Assembly (NCBI RefSeq): GCF_000388065.1
Contig: NW_009242971.1
Span: 890,872-912,481 of the forward strand
Reading direction: 5' to 3'
Length of the DNA stretch: 21,610 nt
From: Fonticula alba
Lineage: Eukaryota; Opisthokonta; Rotosphaerida; Fonticulaceae
Every line of letters begins with the position of its first letter. The first letter of the stretch is position 1. Made by a program: the position numbers and the translations under genes. Below the pieces are notes generated by a model that saw nothing but the letters and a program-made list of their open reading frames with translations, did not search any database and had not been told where the DNA came from. This document shows positions 1 through 9,900 of the stretch, one piece after another.

Positions 1-69
1 GGGGACAGGAGGGGGGGGGGGGGGCAAAAAGGAGATACAGGGTCAGAAAGTGCGAAGAGAGAGATAGAG

Positions 70-78
70 TGCGCGCGC

Positions 79-113
<35 letters not shown>
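70..113. repeat. GC/GT alternating purine-pyrimidine tract
   Basis: About 20 dinucleotides of GC then GT lie inside the last visible AP4B1 intron, some 25 nt after donor 138-137. It is CA-rich in the AP4B1 transcript. Alternating GC/GT is the classical Z-DNA-prone sequence. Confidence 0.9.
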
Positions 114-138
114 AAGAGCATGTGCAGGGAGGACGCAC

Positions 139-2530
139 CCTCGACCACGGCCAAAATGCCAGTGTTAATGTCATCTACCTCCAGTTCGGACAAGCTATTC
201 AGGTGCCCAAGGCAGTGGTCCAGTGCGGCCGGCACCGCGGTGGCCACCTTCCCCAGGCCGTTGAGGGCCGCGGTGACGATGCTCTTTTTGGGGTCCAGAG
301 CATATTGACTGAAGGCAGGCTCAGCCAAAGGGAGGGGGGGGGGCGGGAAGGAGGGGGGGAGCGAGGGCGACAGTCAGAGGGGGGGGGGAAGAGGCGCAGT
401 CGCACGCGAATGGGCATGCATCGAGCAGGCAGAAGGAGGGACAGGGAGAGCAGCAGAGAAAGAGCCAAGCAGAGCCGGGCAAAGGCCCTGGCAGCCGGGG
501 GATGACTCTACCTCAGTTCATCGACGATGATGCCATAGTTGGTGGCGGTGGCCGACTGTGCCAGGAGGGCGATCTTCTGGCAGCGGAGGAAAGTCGACTC
601 GTTGTACTTAAGGAAGAACACCCGGAAGTCGCGCTCCATCAGGGCGGGCCAGCGGCGCATGAGCATTCGCAAGTGCTGATTAATGATGTAGATCAGCTCC
701 GGGCAGTTGGCCGACATCAGGGTGACCAGAGAGTCTAATGTGTGTGTGTGTGTGTGTGCGCGCGTGAGGGAGAGAGAGAGAGAGAGAGAGAAAGGGAGGG
801 AGGGAAGGATGGGAGGGATGGCGGTCAGGTCGGCATGCAAGGAGATGCTAGCTCGGGAGGGGGGAAAGAAAAAGAAAGGCCGACTGGCCTGGTGGCAAAC
901 AAACCCTTCAGACGTGTGGACACATCGGCATGCAGCTCCGGGAAGTTTTCCGTATACAGGATGAAGAGCTTGGCGCAGGCGAGCACGACGCCGGAGTTGG
1001 TGTGCTTCAGGTTGCCGTCGATGACATTCTGGAGGCCATGAAAAGCGGGGAAGCCGGCGCGGAGGATCAGTCAGGCAAAGACCATGTGGGGACACATTGG
1101 CATCTGGGGAAGAGCACGCACCAGGACGTCGAATAGCTCGTCCTCATTCCTGGGCAGGAAGTGCCGCGCCAGAGCGGTGAGGACCGTATGCATGCCCCAC
1201 TCATTGAATGTCGGCAGCCGGGCGAGCAGCAGCTGGACCACCTCGGCGGAGCTGAGCTCTGGGGCACCGGCATCGGCTTGGATCTCCTCCAGCGCAGTAA
1301 GGGCGCCCACTGGAGAAGTGTGTTAGAAGACGGGGGAGGGGGGGGGGGCGAGAGCGGACAGAGCGGGCAAGATGGGCATACCGACAACAAGGGGGTCCTT
1401 ATCACGAAGCATGTGGAGCAAGGAGGGAATGATGGAATACTCTGCCAGGAGGGGAGAGGGGGGGGGGGGCGGGCAAGATTGGGGTGAGTGGATGGGCAAG
1501 GGTCGACAGAGAGAAGGCGACGGCCGGTGGATGTGGCCTTCTTCCTCCCCCCGCCCCGTCGGCAGCGTACCCTCCACCAGGTGGGGCGCCAGGTAGGAGA
1601 TCTTGGCAGCGGCCAGGGCCGAGATCTTCCGGACATAGGAGCTGCTGTCGGCCATCAGCTGCTTGGCCACGGGGAAGACATATTCCGCCAAGGAGGGGAT
1701 GCTGGAAAGGAGGGAGAGGTGGAAAGAGGCGGGGGAGGGATACCGGGGAGACACGGGTGGAACCCGGCATTAGAACGAGGGAAGGGGGCATTTGGCGGAG
1801 GAGATGAGCCCGGGAGACCAGCCGAAGGAGAGGTCTCGTACCGCAGGGAGCTCAAGCTGCGAAGGGCCAAGCCACGGACAATGGGGTTGCTATCGTGGCA
1901 GTCCTATGGGGTCGGGCAAAGTTGGCAGGTGAGCATGCGAGATGGCGGTCGATCGCCGGGGTGGGGACGGGCAGGGGGATCACACCGGGGTGTACCTTCT
2001 GCAGGGTGTTCACCACAAGCAGCGCAAGCTCCGAGTTGGAGTCCGCATAGTTGCACAGAAAGAGGTACACCAGCTTTCGCTGGATCATGCTCTGAGTGTT
2101 GGTGGCCTGGAGACGCGGGTTGTGGGGCAGCAGTTGGTTCATGTGCGAGAAGGGCATGGACGGGGGGGGGGAAGGAGTCAGTGGGAGGAGAAGAGAGGGG
2201 GAGGGGGGAGGGAGCGAAGAAGGAGGCATCCTGAAGGTGAGGGGAGGAAGAGCGCGCAGTCTGGTACGAACGATCACAAGCTCCGAGAAGAGGGACGACA
2301 CATCGATGCCCTGGGTCATGTAGGAGATGGTTCGCTTGACATACTTCAGGTACTTCTCTGGGTCGCGCTGATTCTCTGGGCTGAAGCGGACAGGGGGTTA
2401 GCTTGGCCGATCGAGGGGGCTCCGGGGAGGGACAACTGACAAGCGGGCGGCGGGCGCACCTGCGCAACTGCAGGCGCAGCTGGTTGACCTCGCGGCTGTG
2501 ATCCTGCAGGGTCATTGCCCGGCCGCTCAT
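139..2530 (-). CDS. AP4B1: AP-4 complex beta subunit (beta-adaptin), N-terminal part, 3' end off window
   Basis: Large subunit of a heterotetrameric adaptor that coats trans-Golgi vesicles; only the N-terminal alpha-solenoid trunk is visible (416 residues; human AP-4 beta is about 740). Proposed exons, in transcript order: 2530-2460, 2380-2272, 2106-1996, 1903-1842, 1701-1571, 1441-1382, 1309-1122, 1028-905, 734-512, 308-139; all phases close. Family landmarks: YMTQGIDVSSLFSELVI, QRKLVYLFLCNYA, NPIVRGLALRSLSSLR, SYVRKISALAAAKI, DKDPLVVVGALTALEEI, FNEWG and NEDELFDVLNVID. The last matches the SEEELFDILNLLDS region of AP-4 better than AP-1/AP-2, recalled from the family; AP-3 fits worse. The start at 2530 (MSGRAM) gives the short leader usual for beta-adaptins; the frame stays open upstream, so an earlier start is possible. 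Donor 138-137 (GTGCGT) leads out of the window. AP-4 rather than AP-1/2 is about 80% sure. Confidence 0.86.
740..792. repeat. TG/CG then GA microsatellite abutting an AP4B1 acceptor
   Basis: Alternating TG/CG (about 740-764) is followed by a GA run (about 768-792). On the transcribed minus strand this reads CT run, CG, CA run, then TTAG at 738-735, the acceptor of the exon starting at 734. A CA repeat therefore stands directly against the acceptor, where a pyrimidine tract is expected. Confidence 0.85.
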
Positions 2531-4014
2531 GGTGTTGTTTCCGAGCAGTAGGGAAAGCGGAGGGGGAAGGGGCGGGGGGAAGAGGGGCACAGCGAAAGGG
2601 GGAAGGAGAGCGGGAGGGGGGGCTGTCTTGCCTGTGGTGCCTGGCCACCAGCTCGCGGGGGACTTTTCACCTCCGGCTGTCCTCTTGTCGGAGGAGGGCT
2701 GCCAAGAAGGAGCGCCGGGGGCGCGCGCTTGCCAGCCTCCCGGCAGGCACCCGGGGCGGCCGGCAAACAGGGAGATTGGCCTGGCGCGTGCGATGGGGGC
2801 TTGTTTATTTTTCTGCCATGGCTTTTTCGCAGGACCTAAGCGTGGGCTGTCGCGCACGTGCGCCTCGCGCTGGGACGTGATTCGGATTTAAACCTGTCCT
2901 TTTGTCCTGCTTTGACCGAAACGGTTGGGCCCCGGCTCGCGGTGGTTGGCCGGGGCCGGGGTCGGAGCCGGAGCCGGAGCTGTGGGCGGGGGGCGGGGGG
3001 CGGGGGCGGCGAGGGGGGGGCGTCCACTTGTATTGGGCGGCGGGTGACAGGCTGCCTCGGCCCCATCCTTCCGTGGGGGGGGGGGGGGTTGCTGCCCATG
3101 CTCGCTGTCCAGGTGCGGAGGAGGCTGATTTGTGTGATCCGCGTCGCGGGGCCAGGCCCCGATTGGGAAAAGTAACGGACAGCCAACCAGCCAGCAGGGG
3201 GGGGGGGCGGGGACGCAGGGCGCTGGCAGTGGCGGGACTTTCCCGGGGCGCAACCCGGACAAAAATGAAATGCAGCCGCGGTCGGCAGCCATCGCCGTAG
3301 ATCGCGCATGCTTGCCATTCACTCGGGAGGAGGCTCATGGCGGTTCACAACGGTCTCGCGCGCGCGCGCGCGCGTGTGTCTTGGTGAGCCTGTCCCTCCA
3401 GGGGGGAGGGCGCAAGGCGAGTGAGTGGGTGTTTGTGTTAACACCCACGGGCAGCCGGCAAGGCATGATTCGAGGGGAAGATCTGCCCCGGGGTGCATAC
3501 CCAAGATCGAGGCCGGGCTGCAGCTCAGGAGCCAGGTGTGCTTTGGCATCCTGCGGGCGGGTGCCCATGCACCTCGTGGCGAATCCAAGTAAAAGCGGGG
3601 CGCTGATGTGTGTGTGTGTGTGCGTGTGCGCGCGCGCACGCATATATGTGTCTGTGGGTGGAGGCGGAGGCGTGAGGAACGGCCCAAGCCGGCCGAAGCG
3701 CGATCGGAACTCAAGACGCTGCGGGGGAACGGGGCGCCCCCTTCCGCCGGGGCTTCCGCACTCCGCTTCCCTACTCCAAACACTTGCTGCGCCCCTGTTC
3801 CTCTCCTTCTGTCCCTGCTCGCCCTTCCACCTCCCCCCTCCTTCTCCCGATCCCACCCTGCCGAGCGCCCCCCCCGATCCGTTTCCTGCCCCCCCCCCTC
3901 TCTCTCTCTGGTCCTTGCTGTCTGGGCCTCCCTTTGCCTGCCAACTCGACCCCGCTGGCTGAGCCTGCCTTCCCTCTTGTATTCGCCGGCCAGCCGCTCG
4001 GCAACTCCTTGTGC

Positions 4015-4057
<43 letters not shown>

Positions 4058-4166
4058 CCTGTGACACACGCCCGGCTGGCGCATCTAGCGACCGGTTTCC
4101 CCTCCCCTTTCGTTCCAGCCTGCTTGCCGGAGGAGGGACCCCCCCCCCTGAAAGACCAAGCCTGCC
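2531..4166. promoter_or_regulatory. Divergent intergenic region between AP4B1 and LIN9
   Basis: This 1,636-bp stretch separates two start codons that face away from each other, so it should hold both promoters and 5' UTRs. I see no convincing coding sequence; the ORFs in it are Pro/Gly/Arg-rich GC shadows. Visible elements: an AT-rich TTTATTTTT at about 2805-2814; GGCGGGA next to TTTCCCGGGGCGC at about 3231-3248, resembling an E2F-type site; CG/GT repeats at 3355-3379, 3606-3650 and 4011-4058; and a pyrimidine-rich stretch at 3770-3950 that could hold a 5' UTR intron. Promoter function is inferred from position only. Confidence 0.5.
4011..4058. repeat. GT/GC microsatellite upstream of LIN9
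   Basis: GCGTGT passes into about 14 GT units and then a GCGCGCGC block, ending some 110 nt before the LIN9 start codon. Two similar but shorter tracts lie at 3355-3379 and 3606-3650. They may form Z-DNA near the promoter; this is inferred from composition. Confidence 0.9.
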
Positions 4167-5492
4167 ATGACCTCAGCCGCCGCGCAGTCAAGCGAGCCGG
4201 AGCCGCGCCCGGCCATGGCCTCAATTCCCTCGGATTCCACCTCGCTGCCGTTGGCTGCAAGTCGTCCTCCGTTGCCTCCGTCGGCCGCCTCATCGAAGGG
4301 AGCCGGATCGGTGGGCGCTTCGCCGGCGGTCTTCCCCAACGGCGAGTCACTATCCGGCGGCGGGCCTGGGGCGCGCGCAAACAAGGAGCTATTTGTCGCC
4401 TCGACACCCAGCCGGACGCCACGCAGCGACCGGTCCTCCGCCGGGCCGATCTTGCCCGGGACTCCGGGCAGCAGCGGCGGTAGCAGCAACACCGGTGGCG
4501 GCACATACCCAGGGGGACAGCCCCCGGGCGGTGTCTTCCGCGATTGCCTTCCCTCCACGTTCGGGCTGTTTACCTCCACCGAGCCGGCCCCCCTGGAGCC
4601 CGGATCGCAGCCGCCCCACCTCGCCCTGGCCCATGTTCTCGGCCTGTCGGTTCGTACCGGGCCCTTGCCCTGCCCCTGCTAGCCGTCTCCCGGTGTCTGC
4701 CGCGAGCATGGCGGCGTGGCTGCCACCAGCCAATGCCTGTTCGTTCCTCACGCCATTTCCCTCCTCGCCTCCCCTCCCGCCGGTCGACCCTGAATGGCCC
4801 ATGGACATGCGCCCCCTGAAGAAACGCATTCGCAAGCCCTTGTCCCGGCCGGCGGTCCGGCGCTGGGCCCGGTGCGAGTATTTCTACTCGCCGGTCGACT
4901 CGGTCATCTTCCAAGATGGCTTGAACTCCAATCGCGAGGCCATCTCCTCGACCATCGCCGACCAGCTGGCCTCGCATGGGGTGTTCGATGTGCGTGTCTG
5001 TGGGCTCCCGCCGCCGCCTCCCCTGTGGGAGATGTTACTTGTGTGTCCTCTGGCTGACTCGCCTCCTTTACGCCAGGTATCCAAACTGTCACCCGGACAG
5101 TGGCACACCCTCAAGCGCCGGTACCTGCGGCCGGCACGGCGCTTCTCCGACGCCTTCTTGCGCGAGGAGCTGACTCGGATCGGCCGCCTCCGGACCGCCA
5201 TCTATGGCATCCAGTCTTCACATGGCCTGGTCCGTCTGCCGTATCGATGTCCTCCCCCGAATGCATCGCCCAGCTGACCGTTTCCGCCGCGCCTGGCCCT
5301 CCTCCTCCTCCTCCCCTCCCTTGAACTGCCTCCCACTGGGTCCTCTCCCTTGCCCATGGAAATGCCCATCCCCAGGTCCCGGATGACATCGATCCCGAGG
5401 TGGATGTCCCGCTTCAAGTCCCGGCGCATCTGGTCGTTGGGACCATTGTCAAAGGTGCGGGCGCGTGCGCGCGCTTGCGCGCGCGTGTGTGC

Positions 5493-5525
<33 letters not shown>

Positions 5526-8500
5526 TGTGTGCACCTGTCCCCGGGTGCTGGCCATGCCGCGCCGCTGGGCGATTGAGGCTAACCTTGGCCACTTGCTTGT
5601 CCCTCCGGGCGGCAGTTCGCATCTATGAGTCCATGTCGCCGGCTTGGCTGGCACAGCTGGCCAGCCAGGCGGGCGGCTTCCTCCTTGGCCGGGTGGTGGC
5701 GGTCGATGTGGCGGCCGGTCGTTATTTGGTGCACTTCGTTGATCGCGCCGATGCCCTCTACTCGCCGCCACCATTGGCTGGCGCTTCGCAAGGCGGCGCC
5801 ATCCTGTCGGTGGCCGAGCAGGACATCCTCGTACGTCATGTGCCCGCTCGGCCCGGCAACACCTTGAATGCTGGGCCGTCCGGTGTGGCACTCTCCTTGC
5901 CCCCCCCCGTCCCCCTGTGCTTGACACTGGCCCTGACCCCCAGTTGCTTTTCTCTCTCTCTCTCTCTCTCTCTGTGTGTGGGGGGGGCCTTCTTGCCATG
6001 ATCAGCCTCTTCGGCCATCGGAAATGTTGGCCGTGTCTGTGGCCATTGACTCGGCGACCACGGCCACCGCGGCGGCGGTGGCCGCCGCCGCCGCCGCCGC
6101 CGCAACGGCCACCCCCGGTAGCACCGATGCGGGTGGCTTGCTTGTTGGGGGTGTGCCAACCGGGCTGCTGGGCCCCGGGACTGGGCTTCCGGCCGTGCCG
6201 CCGTCACCCCTGGCCGCCACTCCAACCGCCTCGCGGACATTCTCCTTCAGTCTCGGGGCCGAGTCGCCGGCTGCCGGGGCGGATCTCGTGACGCGACTCA
6301 CAAGTACCCCCTCCTCCGGGACATCATTGCGTGCCACCACCCCGAGCGCCACCGGTGCCGGGGCTCCTCCATCGCCCTTTGCATATGGCCTGCGGACGCC
6401 CTCGCGCAGTGGCACCGCCCCGGCCCTGGCGGCCGCCGTGACAACCCCCCACCGGGCTTCCTTGTCGGCGTCGGCACTGACCGCGGCCGCGGCCGCGTCG
6501 CTGACATCGCCGCGTGGCTCGCGCGAGCCGCCCACCCCGCTTGGTATGTAGCCACGCATGCGAGTCCACATGCCAGCCTGGTCGCCATGCGCGCCCGCCA
6601 GCATGCCTATGCGAGGGCGAGAGGGCGAAAGAGACAGGGGGAAAATGGAACAGGAAGAAGAAGCCCTGGACGCCCTGCCCCCGCTGACTTGGTTCCCTCC
6701 CCCCCCCCTCCCCCCTCCCCTCAACCACTGCCGCTTGCTGTCCCCCCCCCCCCCCCCGCCCCCTCCTGCAGTGCCCCTCTCGCCAGCTCGGCCGGCGACG
6801 ACGCACAAATTCCATGCCGTGCGTAGCTTGCTGAACTTGGAACGCCAGCTGCAGGTCAAGCGCGTGCTGCTGGATCACCTGGCCGAAATCAATCACCATG
6901 CGGCGGCCCGGCTGCGCAAGGCCCGTGCGGATGCCGGGCCCGGCGGCGCGTCCACAGCCATGGCACCAGCCGCCCCGCCGCATGAGTGGAGTCCCGACTT
7001 CCGGATGTACTATGCGCGCATTCTGGCCGCCCTGGCCTCCCTGGACTCGTCCATCAGTGCGGCTGCCCTGCAGGTGTCCAATCACCTCTGGCTGATGGAC
7101 CGCCAGCGTGGGGTCAGCGCGGCGGCCGCGGCATTGATGGTGTGTCCCCCCCTTGCCGAGCCAGCCCCTCCGGCTCCCTTTCCACCTCCGCCGCGGCGTC
7201 CTCCGCCCCCTCCTCTCAGCGTCCATCTGCCCGGCCGGGCTGTGGGCTGTGTCTTGGTGCTTACTGACACTTCTCCGGGTCTCTTGCTGGGCCTCCCTCC
7301 CGCCCCCTCGGGAATGCTCCCAGCCACGCTCGGTTGACACGACATCCGACGCGGAGTTCGGGGAGCTCGGTGGCTTTGAGGACTTGGATCCGGAGGCCGT
7401 TCGTGCGTCGGATCAGGCTCTCTTCAAGTTCAGCCAGCTGGCCGCCAGCACCCGGGCAGCCGCCATTTATCGGGACCTGTGTGTGGCGCATACGTTCCGC
7501 TCGTCGGCCCTCCTGCGCCAAGCCATCGACACCTTGGGCCAAATCCTGGGCCCAGGGGCATTGGACCAGGCCCCGGCCGCGTCGATTGCCCCAGGCACTC
7601 CGGCCAGCCGGCATCCTGCGGGATCCCACCGGGGCCGCGATGTCGCCAGCCCCCAGACTGGCTCTGGCTCATCATCATCATCATCATCATCGACGGGCAT
7701 GGCCATGGTCGGAAGTCCCTTCACACTGTCGCCGGGGTCGCCGGACATCGACCTGTCCAATCCACTGTCGCTTCTGGCCCGGGCCGCCATTCAGTCCCCG
7801 CCACAGCCATCGCTCGGTGTGGCCCCGGACACGGGGTCACCAGCATCTCCGGCCGGCCAAGTCCTCGGTGTGTCTGTGGGACCTTTGGCCCCTTGTTGGA
7901 CACCTTGCCCCCCCCCCCCGCCCCCCCTCTCTCTCTCCCCCTCTCCCCCTCTCCCTCTTGCCTTGCATTTCCGGCTGACTTATCCTAACCCCTCCTCCTT
8001 TCGTGTGTCCCGCACAGCCGCCAGCAACCGGGACCCGACACAGGCCTTGCGATTTGTCCGCCTGGCCATTGAGTTCCTGCTGTCCATGCGGGCGGTGGCC
8101 GGTGCCCCTGCCCCGAGCATCCCCTTGTCGGCTCCGTCATCCACGCGCGAGGCGGCCCTGGCCAATGCCAAAAGTGCGTCCCTCTTCTCGGTGCTAGATG
8201 TGGCGGCTCGCGAAACCGGTCGCCTCATGGTGGCCAATCAGGCCGCAGCGGCATGCCCACCGACACCGGTCGGCGGGGTGGCGCCGCCGGTGGCAAGTAC
8301 CGCCGGCGACCGGATAGCCGGCCTGTTGGCCGGGCCGCCGGGGTCCCTGACCGCCGCCGCGGTGCAGCCGGTCCCCGAGGACTCGATGTCCGACGTCGGC
8401 ATCTTGGACCTAGATGCGACGAGCCTCGGCGCGACGGCTGCCTTCCAGGCCAGTGTCCTGTCCCTGGTGCAGGTGTACTCGGCCATCGCCGGGCAGGCAT

Positions 8501-8993
8501 CGGCTCGGGAGGGCCCCTCGGCCGGCACGCCGGGCGAACTGGCTTCCGGTGGCGACCCCATCGGTGGCATGGAGTCCGGCCCGACACCCGAGCAGATGCA
8601 CCACGCTTTGCAGGCTTTCAGCTCGGCGGTCCAGCGGACGGCCCAAACGTTGGGGATTTCCCTGGCGACGGTGGACTCGAAGTCCGGCCCACCGGGTCTT
8701 GGGCAGCTCCTGCCCGACGCCACGACCTTGCTTCCGGGCTTCCCGGCGCGGCCGAGCCTGGAGGTGGTTGCCGCCGCCGGGGGAGGTGACATTTTCGACC
8801 TGCTCGAGCCATCCATCGAGTGTCCGGTGGTCGTCGTGCGCGATGTGGATCTGCTCACCGGGCGCGGAGATGGACATGCCGCGCCTCCCATCGTGGGCAC
8901 TTGCACGACACCGGTCGCCGGCGATGGGGGGACAGCCTCCCGCCGGGAGGGCCTGCCGACACAGAGCCCGCTCTTTCGCTGTGGCGACCAGGA

Positions 8994-9063
<70 letters not shown>

Positions 9064-9900
9064 GGCGGCATCCTCAGCGCCAGCACCAGCACTCCCAACG
9101 CTGGAGACGCTGCTGGCGGCGGTGGCGTAGACCCTGGCACCGGGCCCGGGTCCAGGCCTGGGGTTGAGTCTGGTGGGAGAGCTGGGTCGAATGGTGGGTC
9201 TTCCACGGATCCGGAACCCGCGGAGGGGCTTCCCCCACCGGCCGAGGTGCTGTCCCTGCTGCCATTCCCCCCAACTGGGGAGCTGCTGGATGCCCGGCCG
9301 GCGAGCCCCTCCCCACAGGATGGTCCCCGGCGGCGGCGTCCTATTGAGGGCGATGAGTCGCCCACGTGTGCGATCAAGCGCCCGAAGACCGAGGCTCCTG
9401 GGTCCCTCTCGTCGACGTCCCTCCCGCGGGCCGAGTCGGCCGGGCTGGACTTGCTCTTCTCGGTGGCGGACTCGGTCTCCCAGGGGGACTTGCTGCTGGA
9501 CTCGGCGGCGGGCCCGCGTCTGGAGAAGACGCCGCCCCTGGGCGAGGCAGGCTCCTCGTCAGGGCCACCGACGCCGTCGCTGCCTGTGGCAGGCTCCGTC
9601 GATGGCCCCGGGGTTGTCATCGCCGCCGCCGCCGCCACCGCCGCCGCCGCCGCCACTGCTGCTGCTCCTATGTCGGACAATGTGGCGGCGATGTTGGTTG
9701 ATGAGTCGCTTCCGTCAACGCCGCTGGTTCGGCGGGTGGCAGTGACCCCCATCGGGGAGGCTGACGAGGGCGGCGCCAAGGAGGCGGGCCACGGCTTGGC
9801 GGCTGCGGGTGGTCCTCCTCCGCTGAAGGGTGATTGTGCGATGCGGGCAGCGGCAGCACCCCTGCCGGACACCGACGCCACGGTCAGCTCGACGGACTGA
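4167..9900 (+). CDS. LIN9: LIN9/ALY homologue, core subunit of MuvB/DREAM-type complexes
   Basis: Nuclear scaffold of the MuvB core, which regulates cell-cycle genes with E2F/Rb or Myb proteins. Proposed exons: 4167-4649, 4822-4989, 5077-5229, 5376-5454, 5616-5830, 6006-6543, 6772-7139, 7324-7867, 8018-9900; phases close and give 1,476 residues against about 540 in human. Order: disordered Ser/Pro/Gly leader (1-161); DIRP domain (about 165-262) with RRWARCEYFYSPVDSVIF, LSPGQWHTLKRR and ARRFSDAFLREEL; Tudor-like domain (about 278-366) with VPLQVPAHLVVGTIVK and GRYLVHFVD; helical LIN52/Myb-binding-type region (about 556-655) with FHAVRSLLNLERQLQVKR; then a long Gly/Ala/Ser tail with a basic NLS-like pair RRRR...KRPK (about 1287-1307). 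The ATG at 4167 has an in-frame TGA five codons upstream (4149-4151). The exon 1/2 junction is the weakest call. Confidence 0.9.
4990..5076 (+). other. LIN9 intron 2, 87 nt, frame-preserving and stop-free
   Basis: The donor GTGCGT follows GVFD and the acceptor CCAG precedes VSKLSPGQW, so the intron splits the DIRP domain. It is exactly 29 codons in phase 0 with no in-frame stop. Removing it gives the spacing expected of DIRP; keeping it would insert a Pro/Leu-rich segment. Confidence 0.75.
5456..5532. repeat. GC then GT repeat at the start of LIN9 intron 4
   Basis: A GCGCG block merges into about 15 GT units directly downstream of the donor at 5455-5456, so the pre-mRNA carries a long GU run beside its 5' splice site. 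The acceptor follows at 5614-5615. Confidence 0.9.
7868..8017 (+). other. LIN9 intron 8, 150 nt, frame-preserving and stop-free
   Basis: It has a GTGTGT donor, a poly-C/CT tract (about 7908-7963), a branch-like CTAAC at 7985-7989 and acceptor CACAG at 8013-8017. It is 50 codons long with no stop in the reading frame, so a naive ORF reads straight through. The splicing signals are strong enough that I call it an intron, possibly retained at times. Confidence 0.75.
8995..9069 (+). repeat. GGC/GGT repeat coding for 25 glycines in LIN9
   Basis: Twenty-five consecutive glycine codons, almost all GGC, with two GGT near the 3' end, lie in the last LIN9 exon (about residues 1176-1200). Near-pure GGC suggests replication slippage and a length that varies between strains. 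G-rich RNA like this may fold into quadruplexes. Poly-Ala runs from GCC repeats occur in the same gene near 6060-6110 and 9622-9667. Confidence 0.95.

Noticed and set aside
1029-1121. Read-through of the AP4B1 exon past 1122
   Set aside because: Reading on adds about 15 residues and a stop. Splicing at GTGCGT (1121) restores exact collinearity (ELFDVL-NVIDGN) with the family.
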